64,000 nucleotides of DNA from Planctomycetota bacterium (GTDB lineage Bacteria > Planctomycetota > Phycisphaerae > Phycisphaerales > Phycisphaeraceae): the NCBI GenBank assembly GCA_016350165.1, contig CP066225.1:3782001-3846000 (forward strand). The letters are read 5' to 3'. The position numbers and the translations under genes were made by a program. Below the pieces are notes generated by a model that was not told the DNA's origin, made no database searches, and saw only the letters and a list, made by a program, of their open reading frames with translations. Shown here piece after piece: positions 25,806 to 34,522 of this stretch (positions are counted from its first letter, which is position 1; each line of letters opens with the position of its first letter).

Positions 25806-27350
25806 ATGCGGATGAATGAACGTTTGGGACGTTGTGTGCTGTTACTGTTGATGTTGGTCGTATTTATTGGCGGTGTACAGGAACGCGTGTTTGGTGAGGA
25901 TGCAAAGACAGAGGTTAAGTCCTTTGAGCAGTGGTATGTGATGATGATGGGTGGTCAGCGTACTGGTTGGACGCGCGCTGAACGAAAAATGGATGAAGGG
26001 TTGGTTCGGACTGATACAGAGATGTCGATGAAGGTGAAACGCGGACCTTCGGAATTGCATATACAATTAGAACAGGTGTTTTGGGAAGATGTATCGGGGA
26101 AGCCGCGCAAGGCGAGTATTGTTTTTAATATGGGCGGCGGATTGGCGATGAAAGCGCAGTACCGGTTTGAAGATGATGCAGTGGTGCAGGTGACGAACCA
26201 GTTGGGAAATGATGTTGAGAAACGTTTGCCGGCGCTGCCTGAGGATATCCTTGGGTTGGCTGCGATGGAACGTCAGATGGAAGCTGCATGGAAGCGTGGT
26301 GAGAGTACGATCAAAGGACGCACGGTTGATGTGTCTATGGGTGTGACGATTGTTGAAGCTGAGATGACGAAGGTGGGTGAGGAAGTTATTGAGGTTTATG
26401 GACGGAGTGTGCCAGCGATTGTTTGGGATGTGAAGGCATCGAATTTGGGTGGGTTGGTGATGCGTCAGTATATGGATGAAGAGGGGAAGGCATTGAAGAT
26501 GAGGGTGCCTTTGGGTGCAGGGTTGGACGTTGAGATGATTGCTGCGGATAAAGCGTTGGCGTTATCTGATCTTGAAGCGCCGGAAGTGATGGCGAATACG
26601 TTGATTAAACCTGAGAAGGGCAGTGTGAAGGTTCGTGATATTCGTAAGACGAAGAATGCTGTTTATGAATTAAGGTTTGATGAAGTTGAAGGTTTAGATT
26701 TGGATTTACCTCGCACGGGGACACAGAAGGTTGTTTGGGGAGATGAAAAAAGAGCGCGTGTGATTGTTAATGTTGAGGAGATGAACAATCCGATCGATGA
26801 TTTGCCAACGGAAAATGATCTTGCTGAGACTGCGATGCTGCAGTGGAAAGATGAGAAGGTGCAGTCGTTGATTAGACAGGCTTTGGGAGAGGATATGGGT
26901 AAGGGGTTGAGTGATAAAGAGAAGGCGAGCAAGCTGCGTAAGTTTGTGAATGATTTTATTGATGAGAAGTCACTTGCGGTGGGGTTTGCGAGTGCTGCGG
27001 AGATTGCGAGAACAAAGCAGGGTGACTGTTCGGAACATGCGACTTTGCTGGCTGCGATGCTTAGGGGTGTGGAGATCCCGAGCAGGACGGTGAGCGGGCT
27101 GATGTATATCGATAAGTTCCTGGGGAAGGATAATGTGTTGGGGTATCACATGTGGACGATGGCTTGGATCGAGGAAGAAGATGGGGGCGGATGGATGGAT
27201 TTTGATGCGGTGCTGGCTGATCGAGATTACGATGCGGGCCATATAGCGTTGGCGGCTAGTTCGATGAATGAGAGTGAGATGTCGAACGATTTGGTGGCGA
27301 TGTTGCCGATTATGGGGAACGTGAAGGTGAAGGTCGTGCGCATGAAGTAA
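25806..27350 (+). CDS. Secreted transglutaminase-like cysteine peptidase-fold protein
   Basis: 514 residues with an N-terminal signal or anchor helix (about 10-27), a long beta-rich region (30-350) and a C-terminal transglutaminase-like domain. The Cys-His-Asp triad is visible: G-D-C-S-E-H near residue 405, Y-H-M-W-T near 445 and W-M-D-F-D near 463. Family members hydrolyse or cross-link peptides; many bacterial ones act in the periplasm. AAAGGAAT is a good ribosome site. A large hairpin follows the stop. Confidence 0.8.
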   Translation: MRMNERLGRCVLLLLMLVVFIGGVQERVFGEDAKTEVKSFEQWYVMMMGGQRTGWTRAERKMDEGLVRTDTEMSMKVKRGPSELHIQLEQVFWEDVSGKPRKASIVFNMGGGLAMKAQYRFEDDAVVQVTNQLGNDVEKRLPALPEDILGLAAMERQMEAAWKRGESTIKGRTVDVSMGVTIVEAEMTKVGEEVIEVYGRSVPAIVWDVKASNLGGLVMRQYMDEEGKALKMRVPLGAGLDVEMIAADKALALSDLEAPEVMANTLIKPEKGSVKVRDIRKTKNAVYELRFDEVEGLDLDLPRTGTQKVVWGDEKRARVIVNVEEMNNPIDDLPTENDLAETAMLQWKDEKVQSLIRQALGEDMGKGLSDKEKASKLRKFVNDFIDEKSLAVGFASAAEIARTKQGDCSEHATLLAAMLRGVEIPSRTVSGLMYIDKFLGKDNVLGYHMWTMAWIEEEDGGGWMDFDAVLADRDYDAGHIALAASSMNESEMSNDLVAMLPIMGNVKVKVVRMK

Positions 27351-27375
27351 TGCGTGAGAAAGAATGTTTGAATAA

Positions 27376-27690
27376 TAAAAAGAGATGGTTGGCCAGTCAG
27401 GCTGCGAAAGCATGGCAATCTGATCTGGCAGACCATCTCTTTTGTTTTGGATCGGCCGATGGAGGTTCAGAAGCTTTTGACGAAAGCGACTTAGCAGATC
27501 CAAAATGTTGGAAGTCGTGAACTTCCATTTTGCCCCGTCCCATCCCAGCCCCTATGAAGGTCCCCCGCCTTGGGGCCCCTAACGACCAGCTCCTTTATAA
27601 GAGCGGGTGTTGCCCCGGTTGCGAAAGTCCACCATGTGGCCCTGCCGCGGATTTTCTTCGGCTAATGAGAGAGGCCGAAGTTTGCCCTTA
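27376..27690 (-). ncRNA. Candidate structured RNA of unknown class
   Basis: Read on the minus strand the region ends in a long stem with outer arms AGAGATGGT/ACCATCTCT (27381-27389, 27432-27440) and a T-run, as expected for an RNA with its own terminator. Upstream lie a 9-bp perfect stem TTTTGGATC/GATCCAAAA enclosing an inner GCTTT/AAAGC hairpin, a TGGAAGT/ACTTCCA hairpin, and a CTTCGGC/GCCGAAG hairpin near the presumed 5' side. I compared it from memory with RNase P, tmRNA, SRP and 6S RNA and saw no convincing match. The plus strand could also be the transcribed one. The extent is approximate. Confidence 0.35.
27381..27448 (+). terminator. Bidirectional terminator after transglutaminase-like gene
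   Basis: A long extended stem whose outer 9 bp are AGAGATGGT/ACCATCTCT, capped by TGC-GAAA-GCA, with T-rich flanks on both strands (27441-27448 on plus, A-rich 27372-27380 on the other side). Confidence 0.7.
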
Positions 27691-27838
27691 ATGTAGGTTG
27701 TTGAATGAGCTTTGAGATTCTGAGGGTTGATTATGAGTAATCCTGCTGTTGGTTTGCAGGCTTGTGAGGTATGCTGCGTATTATGACGATGGTGGGTGTC
27801 AACAGTTTGGCACTGGGTCGGTACGTTTCGAAAAAAAG

Positions 27839-28648
27839 ATGAAATTGTGGATTATGGATCTGAAATCAATACTGAAACAGCTGAAAAATGGTGAAATCAA
27901 TGAGGATGCTGCGGCTGAGAAGCTGACGGCAATGGGGCTTGGTCTGAAAGGAGAGAAGTTGAGCGGGGCGAGCGGCCATCAGGACGTGATGGTGGATCAT
28001 GATCGTAAGCAGCGGTGTGGTGCGGCTGAGGTGATATATGCTGAGGGAAAGACGGCTGAGCAGGTGGTGAGGATCGCGAAGGCGATTCGTGAGAAGGATG
28101 ATGTTGTGCTGATTACGCGTGCGGATCGCGAGCAATATGAAGCGGTGCGTGATGCTTTTGAGGGAGAGGTGATTGAGCATGCTGATCGGTGTGGGACGAT
28201 TTTGGTTGGCGAAGTGAAGGAGAAAGTTGGGGGTGTGGTGCCGATTGTTACAGCGGGGACGAGCGATATGCCTGTTGCTGAGGAAGCGGTTTTGACGGTG
28301 AAGGCGATGGGCTTGGAAGCGAGGTTGATTGGAGATGTGGGCGTGGCTGGTTTGCATCGATTGATGGGAAGAATGGACGAGCTAGGTGGGGATGATGTTG
28401 GTGTTGTTGTGGTTGTAGCGGGTATGGAGGGGGCGTTGCCGAGCGTTGTGGGCGGTTTAGTTGATGTTCCAGTAATCGCTGTGCCGACAAGTGTAGGGTA
28501 TGGGGCAAGCTTTGGTGGTGTGGCTGCGCTACTGGGTATGTTGAACAGTTGTGCGTCGGGTGTTGTTGTAGTGAATATTGATAACGGCTTTGGGGCAGGT
28601 TACGCAGCGGCGATGATTGCAAAACAGAAAGTTTTAGCACGTGGATAG
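27839..28648 (+). CDS. larB: LarB-like nickel-pincer cofactor biosynthesis protein
   Basis: 269 residues from the ATG at 27839; the frame is open further upstream but without a start signal. Typical LarB features: an N-terminal helix pair (L-K-N-G-E-I-N-E-D-A-A), the A-E-V-I-Y-A-E-G-K-T block, and a PurE-like domain with T-A-G-T-S-D, A-G-M-E-G-A-L-P and V-P-T-S-V-G-Y-G. LarB carboxylates nicotinic acid adenine dinucleotide to make the precursor of the nickel-pincer cofactor used by lactate racemase-type enzymes. larC and larE are not in the window. It is followed at 28 bases by nnrD. Confidence 0.85.
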   Translation: MKLWIMDLKSILKQLKNGEINEDAAAEKLTAMGLGLKGEKLSGASGHQDVMVDHDRKQRCGAAEVIYAEGKTAEQVVRIAKAIREKDDVVLITRADREQYEAVRDAFEGEVIEHADRCGTILVGEVKEKVGGVVPIVTAGTSDMPVAEEAVLTVKAMGLEARLIGDVGVAGLHRLMGRMDELGGDDVGVVVVVAGMEGALPSVVGGLVDVPVIAVPTSVGYGASFGGVAALLGMLNSCASGVVVVNIDNGFGAGYAAAMIAKQKVLARG

Positions 28649-28654
28649 ATGAGG

Positions 28655-28669
28655 CTAATCGATGAATAG
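28655..28669 (+). repeat. Dispersed palindrome between larB and nnrD
   Basis: CTAATCGATGAATAG, seven bases after the larB stop. The right arm has one change from GATTAG. It lies between two genes of one operon. Confidence 0.6.
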
Positions 28670-28675
28670 AGGCAA

Positions 28676-29572
28676 ATGAGTATGGGTGAACAGATAAAAC
28701 AAGTGACACGTTTGCCGTTGTTACCAGCGAGGCCGATGGATGGTCATAAGGGTACGTTTGGTACGGTGGTCGTGATTGGTGGAAGTGAGACGATGTTAGG
28801 TGCACCAGCGATATGTGCGGGGGCTGCACTTCGAACTGGTGCGGGATTGGTGAAGTTGGCGAGTGATTTAGATTTGTTGAAGCATATGCTGGTGATTGAG
28901 CCAAGTGCAACGGGGTTGAGGTTTGAGGGGAGTGTAAATGATCGATTGAAGGTTTTGGATGAGATTGATCCGCATGATGGGGATGTGCTTGCTGTTGGGC
29001 CTGGGATGGGGCAGGGGGACGATGTGAAAGGGTTGATTGAGCGATTGGTGTCGGGTCACCGTGATGTCGTGCTTGATGCGGATGGTTTGAATGCGCTGGC
29101 GAAGTTGGGTGAGCAGGGGCGTGCACTTCGAGATGAAGCAGGTCTTGGTGGGTTGATCATGACGCCTCATCCGGGTGAGTATGCGAGGTTGGCTTGTGTG
29201 ATGGGGATTGAATACAGCGGCGTCGATCCAATGGAGCGCATTGAAGGGGCAGGTGAATTGGCAAGGAGGTACAAGGCTGTGGTGGTGTTGAAGGGCGCGA
29301 AGACTGTGGTCAGTGACGGCGAACAGTTTTACATCAACAAGACCGGCAATGTATCGATGGCGACAGCAGGGAGTGGCGATGTGTTGACAGGAATGATTGC
29401 AGCATTACGAGGTCAGGGATTGAGTCTGTTCGATGCAGCTGGTCTTGGAGTGAACCTGCATGGCAAAGCTGGGGATTTGTGGGCGGATAAAAATGGCTAC
29501 GCAGGGTTAAAGGCAAAAGATTTGGCAGATATGATCCCAATGGCGATGCAGATTACACGACGGAAACGTTAG
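28676..29572 (+). CDS. nnrD: ADP-dependent NAD(P)H-hydrate dehydratase
   Basis: 298 residues matching the ribokinase-like NnrD/CARKD fold: H-K-G-T-F-G near residue 24, G-S-E-T-M-L-G-A-P, the D-A-D-G-L-N motif near 122, M-T-P-H-P-G-E near 163 and the N-x-T-G-N...A-G-S-G-D-V-L-T-G catalytic/anion-hole segment near 225. The enzyme repairs damaged hydrated NADH/NADPH. In many bacteria it is fused to an epimerase (NnrE) domain; here only the dehydratase is present. ATG at 28676 with GAGG upstream. Confidence 0.9.
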   Translation: MSMGEQIKQVTRLPLLPARPMDGHKGTFGTVVVIGGSETMLGAPAICAGAALRTGAGLVKLASDLDLLKHMLVIEPSATGLRFEGSVNDRLKVLDEIDPHDGDVLAVGPGMGQGDDVKGLIERLVSGHRDVVLDADGLNALAKLGEQGRALRDEAGLGGLIMTPHPGEYARLACVMGIEYSGVDPMERIEGAGELARRYKAVVVLKGAKTVVSDGEQFYINKTGNVSMATAGSGDVLTGMIAALRGQGLSLFDAAGLGVNLHGKAGDLWADKNGYAGLKAKDLADMIPMAMQITRRKR

Positions 29573-29763
29573 TGAATGTTGAAAACTATGTGGATGAGGA
29601 TTATGTGTTCCATGGGTGTGCTATGAGTCGTAAATGTTTATAAAACAATATATTACAATAATATATGTATGATCGTTTTTAGGGATATGTATTGGTGATG
29701 TGCAAAATGTCGCATTATGGATGTGGGAAAAAGGAAAGATTGATCTGGAAAGAGCTGGCGGAT

Positions 29764-29791
29764 TTGCTTGAGTTTTGGTTTGCCCTATAAT
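29764..29791 (+). promoter_or_regulatory. Promoter of tRNA-Glu
   Basis: TTGCTT, 16 bases, TATAAT, ending 27 bases before the tRNA. The bases after the -10 box (TGCCCACCCA) recur after the -10 of the tRNA-Val promoter at 37811-37840. Confidence 0.65.
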
Positions 29792-29818
29792 TGCCCACCC
29801 AAGCGACAAGCGATGGAT

Positions 29819-29893
29819 GGCCCCTTCGTCTAGTCAGGTCTAGGACACCAGGTTTTCATCCTGGCGACACGGGTTCGAATCCCGTAGGGGTCA
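29819..29893 (+). tRNA. tRNA-Glu (anticodon TTC)
   Basis: A 75-base cloverleaf: acceptor GGCCCCT pairs with AGGGGTC (one G-T pair), anticodon stem CCAGG/CCTGG with loop TTTTCAT giving anticodon TTC, T arm CGGGTTCGAATCCCG. No CCA is encoded; the discriminator is A. Followed by a strong terminator. Confidence 0.95.
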
Positions 29894-29900
29894 CTTAAAA

Positions 29901-29931
29901 AACCGTGAAGCATCAGCTTCGCGGTTTTTTT
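29901..29931 (+). terminator. Terminator of tRNA-Glu
   Basis: Stem AACCGTGAAGC/GCTTCGCGGTT (11 bp, one T-G pair) with a 4-base loop and seven T. Confidence 0.85.
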
Positions 29932-29986
29932 GTGTCTATTCCAATCCAAGTATGTTTGAATTTGTGGGTTGGTTTCGGTTGGTTGT

Positions 29987-31801
29987 TTAATGTGAAGGGC
30001 GATGCTTATGTTCGATGACAATAGTCTCAGTTGGTTGGCCTGCAAATAGTTTTTCACCATCAAACGCATCTTTGTCATAATAGATCAGTTCCTTCGTGGC
30101 ACGGTGGAATGGATCATCTTCAAAGCCTGTTAACTGTTTGGCGTGTGTCATCGACCAATCTGAGTTGCTTTCTTTGATGTACTCAACTTCTGCCACAATG
30201 TGTTTGTGAACAGATTGGGTTTCACGATAGGTAACGCGTTTGTTGCCGAAATTAATGTGTGGCTCGTTATAGTCTTCTGAAGTTGCTTTGCCTTCTTTAA
30301 TATCCAGAAAAGTCTGATCGTATCCAGTGATAACAGTGTCTTTGATTGTGCCGGGAAGTTCAGATGCTTCTTCGCCATAGTGATTGATATGCATGAAACC
30401 GTCTGGATTAATCGTCAAAATAATTTTGTATGCGTGGGCGGATTTTTTACCTTCACGATCAACTGACTTAACATCCCATGTTCTTCTTACCTCAACTCCA
30501 TTGAAACCAAAGTGTTTTTGATCGTCATAAACAGCCTGAATAAAAGCAATAGTTTTTTCTTTGCTTATAAAATTGTCCAAGTCTTGTGGGTCAAGCTTAA
30601 TGTGCCATTCTTCATCAAGGCGGTAACCAAACATATAATGGTCTTTGGTTAAAAACAATCTGCAATAAACTTCTTTATTAAACGCGTCATAGTTCATAGA
30701 ACGATAGATGGTATCCTCTTTTCCATCACGATCGATATCCGCATGCATATAACCATCACGTTCCATTGAGTTGGTTAAAGCCCACTTTAGAAATTCTTCT
30801 TCAGTTTCGAAAACACGATCTGGATCTAAAGGCTCGCCACCCGGTGCAGGTGTGACTTCAGCATACTCCCCTCCAGTTTTTTTATATGCATAATAAACCC
30901 AGTCGTTATTGTTGTAGATGATGTATTTCTTCTTTTCTTCATAGGAACCGAAGCCTTCCTTTGAAGTCTCATACCATCCAAGTTTTCTTTCATCACGGTC
31001 AGCATAATGCTCGTACTCATTATCAATTTGTCTGACTAACCTTGTGCCCATTTTTTTGTAGTTTTCATAGATAAATTCTTCACTACGTAAAACAGTTTTA
31101 CCCGTGGGATCAAGTTCTTTGCGTAGCTTGCGATCCTGCGTATTACCCCGCACACTATCTTCAATTCGCCACCACTGCGTCGTATGAATTTTTTCTGATA
31201 AGCCTGTTTCCAGATCAATATTTATACGTAATGTCCATTTATCGATCTCAGATTCATAGTCATATTGGATGATTTTTATTTCGAGATTATCTCCATCAGC
31301 ATCATCATCCATCGTTTCGATGAAGCGAACTTTGTTGATGTCATTGCCTGGATTAGTAATGTTGACAGTTTTGTATGGTATCTCGCCATGTGCACCTGTC
31401 TCAGCATCGGTTACAAAGAAATAGCTGATGGTGTAGCCATTTCCATCTTTGTTATCAGTTAAAGCAACGTGACTGAAATCGGTTGTAATACTATCAAGGA
31501 TTTTATCTGTGTATTTAACTTCAATGTCACTGGCGAGGAAGTTGGCATCTATACCTTCACGTTTTGTGATTTTAGGTTCAGGCTTACGGTAATGAAGTCG
31601 CAGAGTTCCAGTCCTTGGTCCATTGGTTCTTGAGTGCCCCAGATCCAGCGTAAAGTAGATTGAACCTAATTTATAATGTGTTTTGCATGCAGTACTGGTA
31701 ATTTCTTCAGAAAAATCAAGAGCTAGCAATGTTGCAGGCATGATGTAAATACACATAACAAGAACGCACTGTAATGCAGTGGTGTTTATCCATTTATTCA
31801 T
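29987..31801 (-). CDS. Large secreted protein of unknown function
   Basis: 604 residues with a signal peptide (hydrophobic stretch about 8-27, cleavage likely after LLALD-type boundary near 28). The body is rich in charged and aromatic residues and beta-prone repeats of the type Y-x-Y-x-K. A D-I-D-R-D-G-K-E-D segment near residue 355 resembles an EF-hand-like calcium loop, and D-D-D-A-D-G-D-N near 160 is a second possible one. Two Cys are near the N terminus. No known domain recognised. It diverges from the WYL regulator at 32168 and may be under its control. Confidence 0.6.
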   Translation of the reverse strand: MNKWINTTALQCVLVMCIYIMPATLLALDFSEEITSTACKTHYKLGSIYFTLDLGHSRTNGPRTGTLRLHYRKPEPKITKREGIDANFLASDIEVKYTDKILDSITTDFSHVALTDNKDGNGYTISYFFVTDAETGAHGEIPYKTVNITNPGNDINKVRFIETMDDDADGDNLEIKIIQYDYESEIDKWTLRINIDLETGLSEKIHTTQWWRIEDSVRGNTQDRKLRKELDPTGKTVLRSEEFIYENYKKMGTRLVRQIDNEYEHYADRDERKLGWYETSKEGFGSYEEKKKYIIYNNNDWVYYAYKKTGGEYAEVTPAPGGEPLDPDRVFETEEEFLKWALTNSMERDGYMHADIDRDGKEDTIYRSMNYDAFNKEVYCRLFLTKDHYMFGYRLDEEWHIKLDPQDLDNFISKEKTIAFIQAVYDDQKHFGFNGVEVRRTWDVKSVDREGKKSAHAYKIILTINPDGFMHINHYGEEASELPGTIKDTVITGYDQTFLDIKEGKATSEDYNEPHINFGNKRVTYRETQSVHKHIVAEVEYIKESNSDWSMTHAKQLTGFEDDPFHRATKELIYYDKDAFDGEKLFAGQPTETIVIEHKHRPSH

Positions 31802-31897
31802 ATCAAAATCCCGGCAGTAGTCTGTTTAACTGGAATGCTTGAATGAGCAGTTGCACAGTAGACTATTGAAAACATAATCGTCTAAACGCTACTCTCA

Positions 31898-32000
31898 TTT
31901 TGGCTTGACTGTAGCAGTACGTAGATATTTCTGCAATGAAAATGCGAATCATGTAATTGCAGAAATGTTAAACGAGGCAATCTTTTGGCATGACTGTAAG
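31898..32000. promoter_or_regulatory. Operator-like repeats between secreted gene and WYL regulator
   Basis: Two near-identical direct repeats, TTTTGGCTTGACTGTAG (31898-31914) and TTTTGGCATGACTGTAAG (31983-32000), flank a perfect 10-bp inverted repeat TTTCTGCAAT/ATTGCAGAAA (31928-31937 and 31956-31965, 18-base spacer). It sits in the divergent region between the gene starting at 31801 and the regulator starting at 32168, as expected for an autoregulated control site. Confidence 0.5.
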
Positions 32001-32167
32001 TGATTGAAAATTACAAATTCAATATATTATATCTCTTGGATATTACATAAGTATGTGTTTTTATAGGGAAAAGCAGTGTGGTTCGGCCGTGACAGCAATC
32101 GTGTCTCCTAGTACGATATTAGTATTGTTGTGGGTTATGAGCCGAAACATCTCATTGGGCAAATCAG

Positions 32168-33148
32168 ATGCAAATAAGCAAAGTTCATCGCGTATTAAAA
32201 CTGATCGTTGTGCTGCAAAACGGACGAGGAAACACCGTTGAAGAATTAATGGACGAACTCGGCGTCAGTCGTCGTACATTATTTCGTGATTTAAATATGC
32301 TCGAAGCTGCAGGTGTGCCTTACTACCACGAAAAAGGTGTTGGCTACAAACTTAGTAATGAGTTTTATATGCCGCCGATTAGTCTTACTGCTGCTGAAAC
32401 ATTAGGACTTATGATTTTAGGCAAATCTGCTGCAGCTCAACGTGATAAGCCCATGTTCGCGTCTGCTCTCTCTGGTATCTACAAACTCATCAGTACCATG
32501 CCGGAACCGATGCGATCGGCTTGCGGTGAAATGATGAGCGGTGTTTCCATTGATGTTGGCGCTCATGGTTACGGTGAAGGTGAAGTTGCACATTACACAA
32601 TTCTACATCGTTGTATTGATGAACAACGCATGTGCCGCTTGCGTTACAAAAGCCCAATTGAAGCACGTGGTTTCTGGACCAACATAAAACCATACGTGCT
32701 TCACTATGCTGCACGCGCTTGGTATCTCTTCGGCTGGTCTGAAAAGCATGGTGATGTACGTGTGCTCAAACTCGCACGTATCACTGATCTTGAACCTCTC
32801 GAAGATACATTCGAACGCCCAGAAGGCTTCACCGTCTCAAGTGTGCTCGATGGGGCATGGGCATTAAATCCTGAAGGTGAAAAGTACGAAGTTGAACTTC
32901 TTTTTAAGCCAATGGTCGCAACCAATATTGCAGAGACGTGTTGGCATCCCACGCAGCACATTGAAATGCTCGACAATGGCAGCTGTATCGCACGCTTTAC
33001 CGTCAACGGCCTCAATGAAATCGCATGGTGGATTTGTGGTTATGCGGACCAGGTCGAAGTGCGTAAACCTGAACAACTTAAGCAAATCGTACTAGATCGA
33101 CTCAGGCGAGCAGTCGAAAACTTGAGTCAGCAAACGGTTGACGTTTAA
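32168..33148 (+). CDS. WYL-domain transcriptional regulator
   Basis: 326 residues: an N-terminal winged helix-turn-helix of the HTH_11 type (G-N-T-V-E-E-L-M-D-E-L-G-V-S-R-R-T-L-F-R-D, about 21-41), then a WYL ligand-binding domain with R-A-W-Y-L-F-G-W near residue 180, and a WCX-like C-terminal extension. WYL regulators sense nucleic acids or small ligands and often control DNA-damage or defence genes. Here it faces the large secreted gene across a repeat-rich intergenic region and is followed by an RbsD/FucU-like gene. Confidence 0.85.
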   Translation: MQISKVHRVLKLIVVLQNGRGNTVEELMDELGVSRRTLFRDLNMLEAAGVPYYHEKGVGYKLSNEFYMPPISLTAAETLGLMILGKSAAAQRDKPMFASALSGIYKLISTMPEPMRSACGEMMSGVSIDVGAHGYGEGEVAHYTILHRCIDEQRMCRLRYKSPIEARGFWTNIKPYVLHYAARAWYLFGWSEKHGDVRVLKLARITDLEPLEDTFERPEGFTVSSVLDGAWALNPEGEKYEVELLFKPMVATNIAETCWHPTQHIEMLDNGSCIARFTVNGLNEIAWWICGYADQVEVRKPEQLKQIVLDRLRRAVENLSQQTVDV

Positions 33149-33193
33149 AATGCTCTTGTATTCATCACCACTTTTTATTGAAAAGGAAGTGTT

Positions 33194-33637
33194 ATGTTAA
33201 AAGGTGATTTGATCCATGCTGATATCCTGCACGCGCTCGGTAAAGCAGGGCATGGCTCCAAAATTCTTATCGCAGACGGCAACTACCCTGCGAGCACAAC
33301 CCTTGGCAAGAACGCCAGACTTGTCAGCCTCAACCTTACGCCAGGTTGTCTCGATTGTGTTACTGTTCTCGAAGCAATCACAAGTGCAATCGTTGTCGAG
33401 AAAGCAAGTGTAATGGAGACGCTCAAAGAAGGGCCGTATGCCATGATTGAGGACCCGGAAATTTGGGCTGACTTCAAGGCAACACTCAAAAAATCAGGTT
33501 ACTCAGATAAACTCGATCTGATCGAACGTTTTGCTTTTTATGAAGCAGGTGCATCAGACGACGTCGCATTGGTCATCCAAACCGGCGAGCAACGCATCTA
33601 CGCAAACATTCTCCTCACCATCGGCGTCCGCATGTAA
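33194..33637 (+). CDS. RbsD/FucU-family sugar mutarotase-like protein
   Basis: 147 residues. H-A-D-I-L-H-A-L-G-K-A-G-H-G near residue 8 and the A-D-G-N-Y-P-A segment near 27 carry the conserved His and Asp residues of RbsD/FucU mutarotases, which interconvert sugar anomers; E-R-F-A-F-Y-E near 112 and the C-terminal Y-A-N-I-L-L also fit. No ribose or fucose pathway gene is next to it; it follows the WYL regulator by 45 bases with AAGGAAG as ribosome site and ends at a strong terminator. Confidence 0.85.
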   Translation: MLKGDLIHADILHALGKAGHGSKILIADGNYPASTTLGKNARLVSLNLTPGCLDCVTVLEAITSAIVVEKASVMETLKEGPYAMIEDPEIWADFKATLKKSGYSDKLDLIERFAFYEAGASDDVALVIQTGEQRIYANILLTIGVRM

Positions 33638-33677
33638 TTTCACGCCAAACTCAAAATCCTTTTCAAGCAAACAAAAA

Positions 33678-33707
33678 ACGTCAGGCTCTAAACCTGACGT
33701 TTTTTTT
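33678..33707 (+). terminator. Terminator of RbsD/FucU gene
   Basis: Stem ACGTCAGG/CCTGACGT with a 7-base loop and eight T; A-rich on the left, so possibly bidirectional with folA. Confidence 0.85.
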
Positions 33708-33719
33708 ATATATCTATAA

Positions 33720-33734
33720 CTAATCGTTGATTAG
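33720..33734 (-). repeat. Dispersed stop-codon palindrome at folA
   Basis: On the minus strand CTAATCAACGATTAG, a perfect copy. The TAA is the folA stop codon (complement of 33731-33733). Confidence 0.85.
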
Positions 33735-34237
33735 ATTTTACGTTCGTATGTCAAAAACGTAAACGGGTGAATGTGGCGATCATCAGCAGGATGCTCAATC
33801 TTATTCGTGATCTCAAAATCACTCGGATTGAAATTCGGGAAATATCGATCCCCATCCACATGTGCATGCACTAGCGTAATGTACATCCGTGTCACGAATG
33901 GCATCGCCAACTTATAAATCTGCTCACCACCAATAATAAACGGCTCCTCATTCTGCGATTGCGCCATATTGATCGCATCTCGCACATCACTCAGAACCGT
34001 CAGCCCTTCCGTCGGTAACACCGAATAGTTCGCATCACGCGTTAAGACAATATTGTGGCGATTCGGTAGCGGTTTATTGCCAATCGAATCAAAATTCGCC
34101 CGCCCCATGATCACCGGATGCCCTTTGGTCTTGTTCACGAACCACTTCATGTCGTCAGGCAAATGCCATGGCAAATCGCCTTCGCGCCCAATGACACGGT
34201 TCTCGCTCATCGCAACTATCAATGAAAGTGGTTTCAA
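33731..34237 (-). CDS. folA: Dihydrofolate reductase
   Basis: 168 residues, full length. I-V-A-M-S-E-N-R-V-I-G near the start, D-L-P-W-H-L-P-D-D with the catalytic acid near residue 27, P-V-I-M-G-R near 45 and F-I-I-G-G-E-Q near 100 are the usual DHFR blocks. It regenerates tetrahydrofolate, needed after thymidylate synthase, whose gene thyA lies 2.7 kb away on the other strand. The stop codon is inside a dispersed palindrome. Confidence 0.95.
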   Translation of the reverse strand: MKPLSLIVAMSENRVIGREGDLPWHLPDDMKWFVNKTKGHPVIMGRANFDSIGNKPLPNRHNIVLTRDANYSVLPTEGLTVLSDVRDAINMAQSQNEEPFIIGGEQIYKLAMPFVTRMYITLVHAHVDGDRYFPNFNPSDFEITNKIEHPADDRHIHPFTFLTYERKI

Positions 34238-34522
34238 AGTGCCTCCCAGTTCTGGAGCTTTATTCTATTCCCTCTAGTCGAGCGTCACATCATATCCGCA
34301 ACGCCAATTCTTTGCTGACCTTCCCAAATCTCATCCACAACCTCTCCTACAAGCAATAAACCATAACCCACCGCACCTGCATACTTTATTCAAAATTTAG
34401 ACTATCGCGTTCATGCCTTAAAATGTTAAAATGATTATCAGAGTCTTGGCCATCCACGCCAAAGTGAGGGGGAACTGGGATACAGCACTGTTACCCATGT
34501 TCATCATCGAGGGTTGAAAACC

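Larger units (their letters stand above)
27351..27748. other. Structured non-coding region
   Basis: About 400 bases without a protein gene. Four consecutive stems are visible: 27381-27440, 27445-27505, 27501-27532 and 27655-27680 (CTTCGGC/GCCGAAG). The part between 27533 and 27650 is C-rich on the plus strand and forms further short stems. See the ncRNA candidate. Confidence 0.5.

Noticed and set aside
28248-29126. Long open frame (292 codons) antisense to larB and nnrD
   Set aside because: Low-complexity His/Pro/Ser-rich product and complete overlap with two well-supported genes.
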